Source: Aquabacterium soli (GTDB lineage Bacteria; Pseudomonadota; Gammaproteobacteria; Burkholderiales; Burkholderiaceae_C). From it: a DNA stretch of 64,000 nt. Every line of letters starts with the position of its first letter. Position 1 is the first letter of the stretch. The stretch covers positions 410,704 to 474,703 of the forward strand of contig NZ_RSED01000001.1 in the NCBI RefSeq assembly GCF_003933735.1, in the 5' to 3' direction. The position numbers were made by a program, and so were the translations under genes. Below, one piece after another: positions 40,298 to 47,348 of the stretch. The notes under the pieces are model-generated. The model was given only the letters and a program-made list of their open reading frames with translations. It ran no database searches and had not been told where the DNA came from.

Positions 40298-41206
40298 ATG
40301 ATCGCCGACAAGACCTACGAACCCGTTGAACCGCTGCGCCTGGCCTTCCTGGGCCTGGGCACCATGGGCGGCCCCATGGCGGCCCACCTGCTGCGCGCCG
40401 GGCACCACGTCACCGTCTACAACCGCACGGCCGCCAAGGCCGAGGCATGGCTGGCGGAGGTCGGAAAGCACCCACAAGCCAGCATGGCGGCCACCCCGCT
40501 GGAAGCGGCGGCCTCTGCCGATGTGGTGCTCTCTTGTGTAGGCAATGACCAGGACCTGACCGAGGTCACCACGGGCCCGCAGGGCGGGTTCCATTCGATG
40601 GGCCGGGGCACGCTGTGGGTGGACCACACCACCACCTCGGCCCAGATCGCACGCGATCTGGCCGCACTCGGCCGGGCCAAGGGCATCACCTTCATCGATG
40701 CGCCGGTCTCGGGCGGCAACCTGGGGGCCATCAACGGCGTGCTGACCATCATGTGCGGCGGTGAGCAGGCAGCATTCGACCGCGTGGCGCCGGTGCTGCG
40801 CGCCTATGCGCGCGCAGTCACCCGCCTGGGAGATCCCGGCGCGGGACAGCTGGCCAAAATGGTCAACCAGATCTGCGTGGCCGGTGTGGTGCAGAGCCTG
40901 GCCGAGGCCCTGGCCTTCGGCCAGAAGGCGGGCCTTGACATGCACAAGGTGATCGAGGTGATCTCGCAGGGCGCCGCCAGCAGCTGGCAGATGGCCAACC
41001 GCGGTCCCACCATGGTGGACGACCGCTTCGACTTCGGCTTCGCGGTGGACTGGATGCGCAAGGACCTGGGCCTGTGCCTGGACGAGGCGCGTCGCCAGGG
41101 CGCGGTCCTGCCCGTCACCGAACTGATCGACGAATACTATGCCGAGGTGCAGGCCATGGGCGGCGGCCGCTGGGACACGTCCAGCCTGATCCGCCGCCTG
41201 CGCTGA
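40298..41206 (+). CDS. NAD(P)-dependent beta-hydroxyacid dehydrogenase (HIBADH/GarR family)
   Basis: A 302-residue oxidoreductase. The Rossmann motif is LAFLGLGTMGGPMAAHLL (about 15-32), followed by VTVYNRT. The substrate loop is FIDAPVSGGNLGAINGVL, and the catalytic Lys is in GAGQLAKMVNQICVAG (about residue 187). The family includes 3-hydroxyisobutyrate, tartronate-semialdehyde and succinic-semialdehyde reductases; the substrate cannot be told from sequence alone. The start is odd because it lies directly behind a terminator (40269-40296). The gene abuts the convergent BON gene with no gap. Confidence 0.9.
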   Translation: MIADKTYEPVEPLRLAFLGLGTMGGPMAAHLLRAGHHVTVYNRTAAKAEAWLAEVGKHPQASMAATPLEAAASADVVLSCVGNDQDLTEVTTGPQGGFHSMGRGTLWVDHTTTSAQIARDLAALGRAKGITFIDAPVSGGNLGAINGVLTIMCGGEQAAFDRVAPVLRAYARAVTRLGDPGAGQLAKMVNQICVAGVVQSLAEALAFGQKAGLDMHKVIEVISQGAASSWQMANRGPTMVDDRFDFGFAVDWMRKDLGLCLDEARRQGAVLPVTELIDEYYAEVQAMGGGRWDTSSLIRRLR

Positions 41207-41213
41207 TCAGCGC
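41200..41213. other. Palindrome spanning two back-to-back stop codons
   Basis: GCGCTGATCAGCGC is a perfect 14-bp palindrome. Its centre, TGATCA, is the TGA of the plus-strand dehydrogenase and the TGA of the minus-strand BON gene. It could be folded in RNA, but it has no U-run. Confidence 0.5.
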
Positions 41214-41875
41214 TGTTCGGAAGGCTCCGAGGCGGCCGGTGCCGGCCCCTTGGGCGTCTTCTGCGCAAGCTCATCCTCGCTGATGATGTGCAGTACCTTG
41301 ACGACCTTCTGCACACCGCTCACCGTGGACACCAGCTCGGCCACGCGGTTGGCTTCGCGCTCGGTCACCATGCCCATCAGGAACACGTCGCCACGTTCGA
41401 CCACCACCTTGAAGGCGTTGGACATCACGTCGCGCGCATCCACCAGCGTGGCCTTGACCTTGGTCTGCAGCAGCACGTCGTTGGAGCGCGAGGTCAGCGA
41501 GCTGTTGCCCATCACGGCCAACTCGTTGACCACCGACTTCACGTTCTCGGTCTGGCTGGTGGCCAGCTCGGCGGCCTGCTTGTCTGAATCGGAGGCCACT
41601 TCGCCGGTCAGCAGCACCACGCGGTTGTAAGAGTTCACGCTGACGTGACCACGCTCGCCCAGGGCCGAGCGGATGCGGCTGGCGGCCTTGATCTCGATGC
41701 CCTTGTCCTCGACCTGCGTGCCGGATGTGCGGCGATCGGTGGCCATGAAGGCGCCACCCACCGCGCCACCCAGCACCAGGGGCGCGCAGGCGCTCAGCAG
41801 GCTGCTGGCGGCGACGGCCAGGGCCAGTCGGTTCATCCATCGGGCCGCGTGGGCGCGGTGCTTGTTCAAGGTCAT
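41207..41875 (-). CDS. BON-domain outer-membrane lipoprotein (DolP/YraP-like)
   Basis: A 222-residue lipoprotein. The signal ends in the lipobox SLLSACAPLVLGG. Two BON domains follow, about 65-135 (RIRSALGERGHVSVNSYNRV, VLLTGEV) and 140-205 (VKATLVDARDVMSNAFKVVV, VFLMGMVTEREANRVAELVS). E. coli DolP is a dual-BON lipoprotein needed for envelope integrity, encoded beside diaA as here. ATG 41875 has GGAG upstream and shares its A with the diaA stop (TGATG). ATG 41836 is an alternative that shortens the signal's n-region. Confidence 0.9.
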   Translation of the reverse strand: MTLNKHRAHAARWMNRLALAVAASSLLSACAPLVLGGAVGGAFMATDRRTSGTQVEDKGIEIKAASRIRSALGERGHVSVNSYNRVVLLTGEVASDSDKQAAELATSQTENVKSVVNELAVMGNSSLTSRSNDVLLQTKVKATLVDARDVMSNAFKVVVERGDVFLMGMVTEREANRVAELVSTVSGVQKVVKVLHIISEDELAQKTPKGPAPAASEPSEQR

Positions 41876-42465
41876 CAAAGCTCCTCTCCGAGCAGGTGGG
41901 CGTCCACTGCTTCGCTCAACAAATGCACGGCCAGCCAGGCCGTGCCGAACAGGTGTGTGGCGTGCATGCCCGGTAGCGGAACCCACACATCGGTGTCGCG
42001 CACCATGGGGCCCAGCACCGAGGCGGCTTCGCCGGTCATCACCACGAGGGTCAGATCCATGTCGCGCGCGGTGGCTGTGGCCAAGGCCAGCTCGCCTTCG
42101 GATTGCTCCAGCGAGAAGGCCAGCCACACATCGCCGGGCTGCCCCAGCGCACGCACCTGGGCATCCAGGTGGCCGCTCTGTGCGGTCTGGCCGGGGCCCC
42201 AGGCACTGCACACGGACACGGCCGCCAACGGGGGACGGGCGCGGCCTGTGCCCTGAACCAGAAGATGGGCTGCCTGCTGGGCCAGCCACACCCCTTCGCG
42301 TTCGCCAGCGCACAGCACGCGGCTGCCGCTGGTCAGGCCATGCACGATGGCCAGCGCCGCGGCGTGCAGGTGTTGCGCCAGCCGTTCAGACGACTGGTAC
42401 AGGCCATCGGCGGCCTGCGCTAGAGACTGGGACAGGAAAGGGGGAGTCAACAATGGATCAGACAT
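41875..42465 (-). CDS. diaA: DiaA-like SIS-domain protein
   Basis: A 196-residue SIS (sugar isomerase) fold protein. The first half has YQSSERLAQHLHAAALAIVH and VLCAGEREGVWLAQQAAHLL; the second has GDVWLAFSLEQSEGELALA and LTLVVMTGEAASVLGPMV. DiaA binds DnaA and promotes timely initiation of replication; sequence relatives are phosphoheptose isomerases (GmhA). Many key GmhA residues are not obvious here, and the yraN-diaA-BON order supports DiaA. Its TGA overlaps the ATG of the BON gene. Confidence 0.8.
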   Translation of the reverse strand: MSDPLLTPPFLSQSLAQAADGLYQSSERLAQHLHAAALAIVHGLTSGSRVLCAGEREGVWLAQQAAHLLVQGTGRARPPLAAVSVCSAWGPGQTAQSGHLDAQVRALGQPGDVWLAFSLEQSEGELALATATARDMDLTLVVMTGEAASVLGPMVRDTDVWVPLPGMHATHLFGTAWLAVHLLSEAVDAHLLGEEL

Positions 42466-42490
42466 GCCTGCCGATCATAAGTCAGCGCGC

Positions 42491-42895
42491 TCAATCATCG
42501 GCCATGAAGGCTGCGGGGATCCAGTTCAGCCGCTCGCCGTCGATGGCGACCACGTCGAAGCGACAGGGTGGCAGGGTGCTCAGGCTCATCAGGTAGTGCC
42601 GGGCACCGAGGATGCAGCGCCGCTGCTTGCCGTGTGACACGGAGGCCGCCGCGCCGCCATGGCCTGTATCGCGGCGCGCCCGCACTTCCACGAACACCAG
42701 CGTGCCGTCGCGGTCGTGCATGATCAGGTCCACCTCGGCGCCGCGCGCACGGGGGCCGCGCGCTATCCGATAATTGCGCTCCACCAGTGTCAGGCCTTGT
42801 GCCTGCAGATAGACCAGCGCCTGGTCCTCCGCCTCATCTCCCCGGGATTTTGTCGTGACGGTCGATGCCACCTTGCTCCTCCAGACCGCGGCCAT
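42491..42895 (-). CDS. yraN: UPF0102 family protein YraN
   Basis: A protein of about 134 residues with the restriction-endonuclease-like fold of the UPF0102 family. Signatures are GDEAEDQALVYLQAQGL, ERNYRIARGPRARGAEVDLI, TLVFVEVRARRDTGHGGAA and CRFDVVAIDGERLNWI. The E-D-L-I and F-V-E-V-R pattern matches the catalytic-like core, but function is unknown. ATG 42895 is the longest sensible start; GTG 42871 gives a start closer to the usual family length. Either way the 5' end overlaps the divergent rsmI gene. Confidence 0.9.
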   Translation of the reverse strand: MAAVWRSKVASTVTTKSRGDEAEDQALVYLQAQGLTLVERNYRIARGPRARGAEVDLIMHDRDGTLVFVEVRARRDTGHGGAAASVSHGKQRRCILGARHYLMSLSTLPPCRFDVVAIDGERLNWIPAAFMADD

Positions 42896-43781
42896 GGCCG
42901 CCGGCAGCCAGCAGTATCCCGCAAGCGTGCTGTATGTCGTCGCCACGCCCATCGGCAACCTGGCGGACATGACGCTGCGCGCCATCCACGCGCTGGCGTT
43001 GGCAGATGCCGTGGCCTGCGAAGACACCCGCATGACGCAGCGCCTGATGCAGCACCTGGGGCTGGACAAGCGCCTGGTGGCCGTGCACGAGCACAACGAG
43101 AACGAGGCCGCGCAGACGGTGGTGCAGGCCCTGCAGGCCGGCCAGCGCGTGGCCTATGTCAGCGATGCGGGCACGCCCGGCGTGTCCGACCCCGGTGCCC
43201 GTCTGGTGCGTGCCGTGCGTGCCGCCGGGCTGCGCGTGGTGCCGCTGCCGGGCGCCAGCGCCCCGGTCACGCTCATCTCCGCCGCTGGCGATGTGCATGC
43301 CCAGGGCTTCACCTTCGTGGGTTTTCTGCCGTCCAAGGGCGGGGCCCGACGGGAGGCCCTGGCGGGCCTGAGGCAGCTGCCAGGCGCGGTCGTGCTGTTC
43401 GAGTCGCCGCACCGTGTGGAAGAACTGGCACGCGATCTGGTCGCCATCGACCCGGCGCGCCTGGTGACCATCGGGCGCGAACTCACCAAGCAGTTCGAAG
43501 AAATCGACACTTTGCCGGCAGAACGTCTGCTGACCTGGCTGGCCCAGCCCAACCGGCAACGCGGTGAGTTCGCGCTGGTCTGGCACGCCCAGGCAGATGC
43601 GGGTGACGCCACTGCGGATGAACTGCCCACCCCGGTCAGCGACTTGCTGGACGTGCTGGCCGAACACCTGCCGCTCAAGGAGGCATCGCGCCTGCTGTCC
43701 GAGGCCACGGGCCAGCCGCGAAATCGCCTGTATGACCTGGCTTTGGCGCGTCGACAGGCACGCCAGCGCGAGGCCGATTGA
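42855..43781 (+). CDS. rsmI: 16S rRNA (cytidine(1402)-2'-O)-methyltransferase
   Basis: A 308-residue (GTG 42855) or 295-residue (ATG 42894) SAM-dependent enzyme that methylates the ribose of C1402 in the ribosomal P site. Tetrapyrrole-methylase-fold signatures are present: VLYVVATPIGNLADMTLRAI, VACEDTRMTQRLMQHL, AYVSDAGTPGVSDPGARLV and the PLPGASAPVTLISAAG loop. The fold continues with FVGFLPSKGG and TIGRELTKQFEEI. It is divergent from yraN with overlapping 5' ends. The later ATG fits the family N-terminus better, but the GTG cannot be excluded. Confidence 0.95.
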   Translation: MTVDATLLLQTAAMAAGSQQYPASVLYVVATPIGNLADMTLRAIHALALADAVACEDTRMTQRLMQHLGLDKRLVAVHEHNENEAAQTVVQALQAGQRVAYVSDAGTPGVSDPGARLVRAVRAAGLRVVPLPGASAPVTLISAAGDVHAQGFTFVGFLPSKGGARREALAGLRQLPGAVVLFESPHRVEELARDLVAIDPARLVTIGRELTKQFEEIDTLPAERLLTWLAQPNRQRGEFALVWHAQADAGDATADELPTPVSDLLDVLAEHLPLKEASRLLSEATGQPRNRLYDLALARRQARQREAD

Positions 43782-43960
43782 CGCTGCGTTGACGGCGATT
43801 TCTGCGCTGCGGGACAAAACCCGTTTGAAGGCATTTTTCTCCACGTGAATGCGGGGCGGTGCAAACCCGGGAAATGAGGGTTCACCCGTGAGGGGGCGAT
43901 TAACGACATCCGAATAATCAACCCCAGCAGCACACCGCTGTGCACGAGAGGAGAAAACGC

Positions 43961-44878
43961 ATGAAAGCTTTGAAGATCCGTCATATCGCCGCCGCAGCGG
44001 TTGCCGCTGTCGCCGTGGCCGCCGTTCCCGCCCATGCTGGCACCGCTGCCAAGACCAAGCATCCCGTGGTGCTGGTCCATGGCTTCATTGGTTTTGACAG
44101 CATCCTGGGTGTGGTGAACTACTTCTACCAGATCCCCGGCGCGCTGCGCGATGAGGGCGCCACCGTCTACATCGCGTCGGTCAACCCGTCGCAGACCACC
44201 GAGTTCCGCGGTGAAGAGCTGAACAAGCAGCTCGACGCCTGGAAGGCCGCCAGCCCCTGGTACAACAAGATCCAGAAATTCAACCTGATCGGTCACAGCC
44301 ACGGCGGTCCCACCGTCCGTTACTCGGCCGCCACGCGCAGCGACATCGCCAGCGTCTCGACCATGTCGGGCACCCACTACGGCTCCAAGGTCGCCGACGA
44401 AATCCTGAAGGGCACCACGCCTGACGGTGGCTTCGACCAGGCCGCCACCGCCGGCCTGAAGCTGATCGGCTGGCTGACCGGCAACACCAACTACAAGAGC
44501 GCCGACCTGAAGACGGCCCTGAAGGCCCTGTCCAGCGTGGACGCCGAGCGCTTCAATCAAGACTTCCCTGCCGGTCGCAACGCCGAGTACCAGAACGGCC
44601 AGTACTTCTACTCGTACGCCGGCAACCTGGTCAAGACCAACGGTTGGGACATCTCTGACGCCATCCTGGCCTACACCGGCAAGTACTACGGCACCACCGC
44701 CAACGACGGTCTGGTTTCGCCCGAAGAAGCCAAGTGGGGCAAGCAGATTGACCTGGCCCTGCCCTGGAACCACCTGGACGAAATCAACCAGGTCCTGGGT
44801 TCGATCGGCAAGGGTGCGCCTGATCCCAAGGCCTACTACGTCAACATCGTCAACCGCCTCAAGGCCAAGGGCGTCTGA
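43961..44878 (+). CDS. Secreted triacylglycerol lipase, family I, cysteine-free copy
   Basis: A 305-residue extracellular lipase. The signal peptide ends PAHAG. The oxyanion-hole region is VVLVHGFIGFDSILGVVNYF. The catalytic triad is Ser113 in LIGHSHGGPT, Asp249 in TANDGLVS and His271 in PWNHLDEINQ. The fold matches Pseudomonas/Burkholderia family I lipases that need a Lif foldase. Unlike its tandem copy at 45148, the whole protein has no cysteine, so the disulfide of many family I lipases is missing; the segment around Cys210 of copy 2 is shortened. GAGGAG upstream fixes ATG 43961. A strong terminator follows at 44918. Confidence 0.95.
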   Translation: MKALKIRHIAAAAVAAVAVAAVPAHAGTAAKTKHPVVLVHGFIGFDSILGVVNYFYQIPGALRDEGATVYIASVNPSQTTEFRGEELNKQLDAWKAASPWYNKIQKFNLIGHSHGGPTVRYSAATRSDIASVSTMSGTHYGSKVADEILKGTTPDGGFDQAATAGLKLIGWLTGNTNYKSADLKTALKALSSVDAERFNQDFPAGRNAEYQNGQYFYSYAGNLVKTNGWDISDAILAYTGKYYGTTANDGLVSPEEAKWGKQIDLALPWNHLDEINQVLGSIGKGAPDPKAYYVNIVNRLKAKGV

Positions 44879-44917
44879 TCTTAAGCCGGCACCTGCCGGC
44901 CTGATCGCTGTCCCATG

Positions 44918-44944
44918 AAGCCGGTGCCCAGCACCGGCTTTTTT
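44918..44944 (+). terminator. Intrinsic terminator after the first lipase
   Basis: AAGCCGGTGC-CCA-GCACCGGCTT is a perfect 10-bp stem that runs into TTTT at 44941-44944. A smaller GCCGGC-ACCT-GCCGGC hairpin precedes it at 44885-44900. Confidence 0.92.
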
Positions 44945-45147
44945 CATGCCGTTTCAGGTATGCCTGGACGCATGAACGTCCGCCGGGTAAGCCCCCTCAT
45001 CGCTAACCCTGCGGCTCCGTGCTAACCCCCAAGCGGGCATGCCTTGCAGCGTGAAAAATCCACGCCGCGCATTGATTTAACTGCTATCGATTAATGCGAG
45101 TGATTAATCCGGATCGACGAATCCATCCCGAACCCTGGAGAAAACGC

Positions 45148-46095
45148 ATGAACATCAACCTGACCCTGCGCACTGCCTGCGTGGCCGCAGCCACTGCCTG
45201 TGCGCTGCTGGCTGCACCCGCCGCCCACGCTGGAACCACCGCCAAGACCAAGTACCCCATCGTGCTGGTGCACGGCTTCATTGGCTTCGACAGCATCCTG
45301 GGCGTGGTGAACTACTTCTATCAGATCCCCGGCGCGCTGCGCAACGAAGGCGCCACCGTCTACATCGCCTCGGTCAACCCTTCTCAGACCACCGAATTCC
45401 GCGGTGAAGAGCTGGTCAAGCAACTGCAGCAATGGGCCGCCAAGGATGGCGTCAAGAAGTTCAACCTGATCGGGCACAGCCATGGCGGCCCCACCGTCCG
45501 CTACGCGGCCGGCACGGTGCCCACCATGGTCGCCAGTGTCAGCTCTGTTGCAGGCACCCACCAGGGCTCCAAGGTGGCCGACGACATCCTGGCGGGCACG
45601 ACGCCCGATGGTGGCTTCGATCAGGCCGCCACGGCCGGCCTCAAGCTGATCGGGTGGCTCACCGGCAACACCAATTACCAAAGCGCCGACCTCAAGACCG
45701 CCCTGAACGCCCTGAGCACCCCGGCAGCGGCCGTCTTCAACGCCAAGTTCCCTGCCGGCGCCCCCACCAAGGCCTGCGGCAGCGGCCCCACCACGGCCAA
45801 GGTCAGCGGCAACACGATCTACTGGTATTCGTTCTCGGGCACGTCGGTCAAGACCAACAGCGGTGATATCTCCGATGCGCTGCTGGCCTACACCGGCGGC
45901 TACTTCGGCACCGAGCCCAACGACGGCCTGGTCAGCAAGTGCTCGTCGCACTGGGGCAACGTCATCAAGGACAACTATGCCTGGAACCACCTGGACGAGA
46001 TCAACCAGGTGCTCGGCGCCATCGGCAAGGGCGCCCCTGACCCAGCGGCCTTCTACGTGCAGCACGCCAACCGCCTTAAGTGGGCCTTCCTCTGA
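45148..46095 (+). CDS. Secreted triacylglycerol lipase, family I, disulfide-type copy
   Basis: A 315-residue extracellular lipase and clear tandem paralogue of the gene at 43961. Long identical stretches include HGFIGFDSILGVVNYFYQIP and VYIASVNPSQTTEFRGEEL. The triad is Ser111 (LIGHSHGGPT), Asp259 (EPNDGLVS) and His281 (AWNHLDEINQ). The mature part has two cysteines, Cys210 (TKACGSGP) and Cys265 (VSKCSSHW), at the places of the conserved family disulfide. GGAG lies 9 bases before ATG 45148. The foldase gene follows 228 bases downstream and probably serves both lipases. Confidence 0.95.
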   Translation: MNINLTLRTACVAAATACALLAAPAAHAGTTAKTKYPIVLVHGFIGFDSILGVVNYFYQIPGALRNEGATVYIASVNPSQTTEFRGEELVKQLQQWAAKDGVKKFNLIGHSHGGPTVRYAAGTVPTMVASVSSVAGTHQGSKVADDILAGTTPDGGFDQAATAGLKLIGWLTGNTNYQSADLKTALNALSTPAAAVFNAKFPAGAPTKACGSGPTTAKVSGNTIYWYSFSGTSVKTNSGDISDALLAYTGGYFGTEPNDGLVSKCSSHWGNVIKDNYAWNHLDEINQVLGAIGKGAPDPAAFYVQHANRLKWAFL

Positions 46096-46165
46096 TCCAG
46101 GCCTGATTCCTGGTACCGTGGTGCCCCGGTGACGCACCCGGGCGGCTGGTGCCATGTGATGCCTT

Positions 46166-46200
46166 GAAAGGGTCGACCGGTTCAGCTGGTTGACCCTTTC
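46166..46200. terminator. Hairpin between second lipase and foldase gene
   Basis: GAAAGGGTCGACC pairs with GGTTGACCCTTTC over 13 positions with one G-U, around a 9-base loop. The sequence after it, TCCTTCAC, is only moderately T-rich. It may cut or reduce foldase transcription relative to the lipase. Confidence 0.6.
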
Positions 46201-46323
46201 TCCTTCACGTCAACCACCCATTCCAGGTGCGGGCAGGAACGGATTGAATCGACCATCCAGGGTGCGACCATGAGCAAGAGCCTCACAAGAGGCCTGTGGA
46301 TCCGACAGATCTAGGAACGAGCG

Positions 46324-47262
46324 ATGCAGGCAAGAGCGAAGTGGGTGGCGGTGTCAGTGGCCGCCGTGTTGATCCTGGGTGGTGCCTGGCTGGTGCAGCG
46401 TGGCGATGCCGATGGCGGCGTGCGCCTGCTGGGCGGCGGTGGCGGCCACGGCCCATCCGACGGCTGGGGCCTGGGCACGGGCGATGCCCCCACGCCGCAG
46501 GCTGCCGATACCGCGCCTGCCCGCACCCCCGATCAAGTGCGCAACCGCCTCTACAAGGAAGGCTCGTTCGCAGGCACTGAGCCCTCAGGCGAATGGTGCG
46601 TCACCGCCGACAAACTGCTCAAGCCCTGCAAGGGCCTGCGCGGCCGTTTCGAGTACTACATCCTCGGTCTGGGCGAGGTCACCATCGCCGAGATACGTGG
46701 CCTGGTGCAGGATGAAGCCCGCCGCGACCATGGCGACAAGCTGGCCGCCGAGATCACTGATCTCTTTGACAAATACTGGAAGATCCGCACCTACGATTGG
46801 AAGAACCAGTTCGTGCAGAGCGACCGCAGCACCTGGATGCCGGTGTTCGAAGAGCAGAAGTCCGTGCGCCGTCAGATCCTGGGCCAGGCCTGGGCCGAGG
46901 CCTTCTTCTCCGACGACGAAAAGCATTTCCTGGAGTACTTCGCTCAGCTTGAGTCCGGTCAGCCCGCCGCGCCCGATGTCGGCGAGCCCGTGCCCCAGAT
47001 GGAGGCTGGCAAGGACCCCGCCGCAGTGCGCGCCGAGCGCGTAAGCCGCTATGGCGAAGATGCAGCCGATCGCCTGGAGGCCGTCGACAAGCAGTGGGAC
47101 GACTGGGAACGCCGCCTCAGCGCCGCCCGCACCGAGTGGGATCGACTGAAGGCCGCCAACAACCTGTCCGACAGCCAGCGCCAAGCCGAGATGCAGCGCT
47201 ACGTCGACGAACACTTCCAGGACAAGGACAAGGTCCGCGTCAAAGCCCTGTTGCGCTATTGA
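46324..47262 (+). CDS. lifO: Lipase-specific foldase (Lif)
   Basis: A 312-residue steric chaperone anchored in the inner membrane by one helix (about 8-24, AVSVAAVLILGGAWLV). A Gly/Ala/Pro-rich linker follows, then the helical folding domain. The Lif signature is at about 106-118, RGRFEYYILGLGE, against the family form RxxFDYxLSALGE. Further matches are LGQAWAEAFFSDDEKHF and RYGEDAADRLEAVDKQWDDW. It folds secreted lipases in the periplasm before type II secretion. Two cysteines (92 and 102) near the signature could form a disulfide. A terminator follows at 47310. Confidence 0.92.
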   Translation: MQARAKWVAVSVAAVLILGGAWLVQRGDADGGVRLLGGGGGHGPSDGWGLGTGDAPTPQAADTAPARTPDQVRNRLYKEGSFAGTEPSGEWCVTADKLLKPCKGLRGRFEYYILGLGEVTIAEIRGLVQDEARRDHGDKLAAEITDLFDKYWKIRTYDWKNQFVQSDRSTWMPVFEEQKSVRRQILGQAWAEAFFSDDEKHFLEYFAQLESGQPAAPDVGEPVPQMEAGKDPAAVRAERVSRYGEDAADRLEAVDKQWDDWERRLSAARTEWDRLKAANNLSDSQRQAEMQRYVDEHFQDKDKVRVKALLRY

Positions 47263-47309
47263 GCACCCCCGGCGGTTCCCTCCAGAGAAAACCGCCCCAC
47301 ACCGACAAA

Positions 47310-47334
47310 GGCCGCGCACAGACGCGGCCTTTTT
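47310..47334 (+). terminator. Intrinsic terminator after the foldase gene
   Basis: GGCCGCG-CACAGA-CGCGGCC is a 7-bp perfect stem followed by TTTTT. Three flanking A-T pairs can extend it. It ends 14 bases before the tldD start. Confidence 0.9.
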
Positions 47335-47336
47335 CC

Positions 47337-47342
47337 TAGAAT
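47337..47342 (+). promoter_or_regulatory. Possible -10 element of tldD
   Basis: TAGAAT lies 6 bases before ATG 47349, so a transcript from it would be leaderless. There is no Shine-Dalgarno before that ATG, which agrees. No clear -35 is visible because the terminator occupies that stretch. Confidence 0.4.
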
Positions 47343-47348
47343 GCTTGA

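Noticed and set aside
43154..44947. 597-codon open frame antisense to rsmI and the first lipase
   Set aside because: It runs through two clear genes and a terminator and has no recognisable domain.
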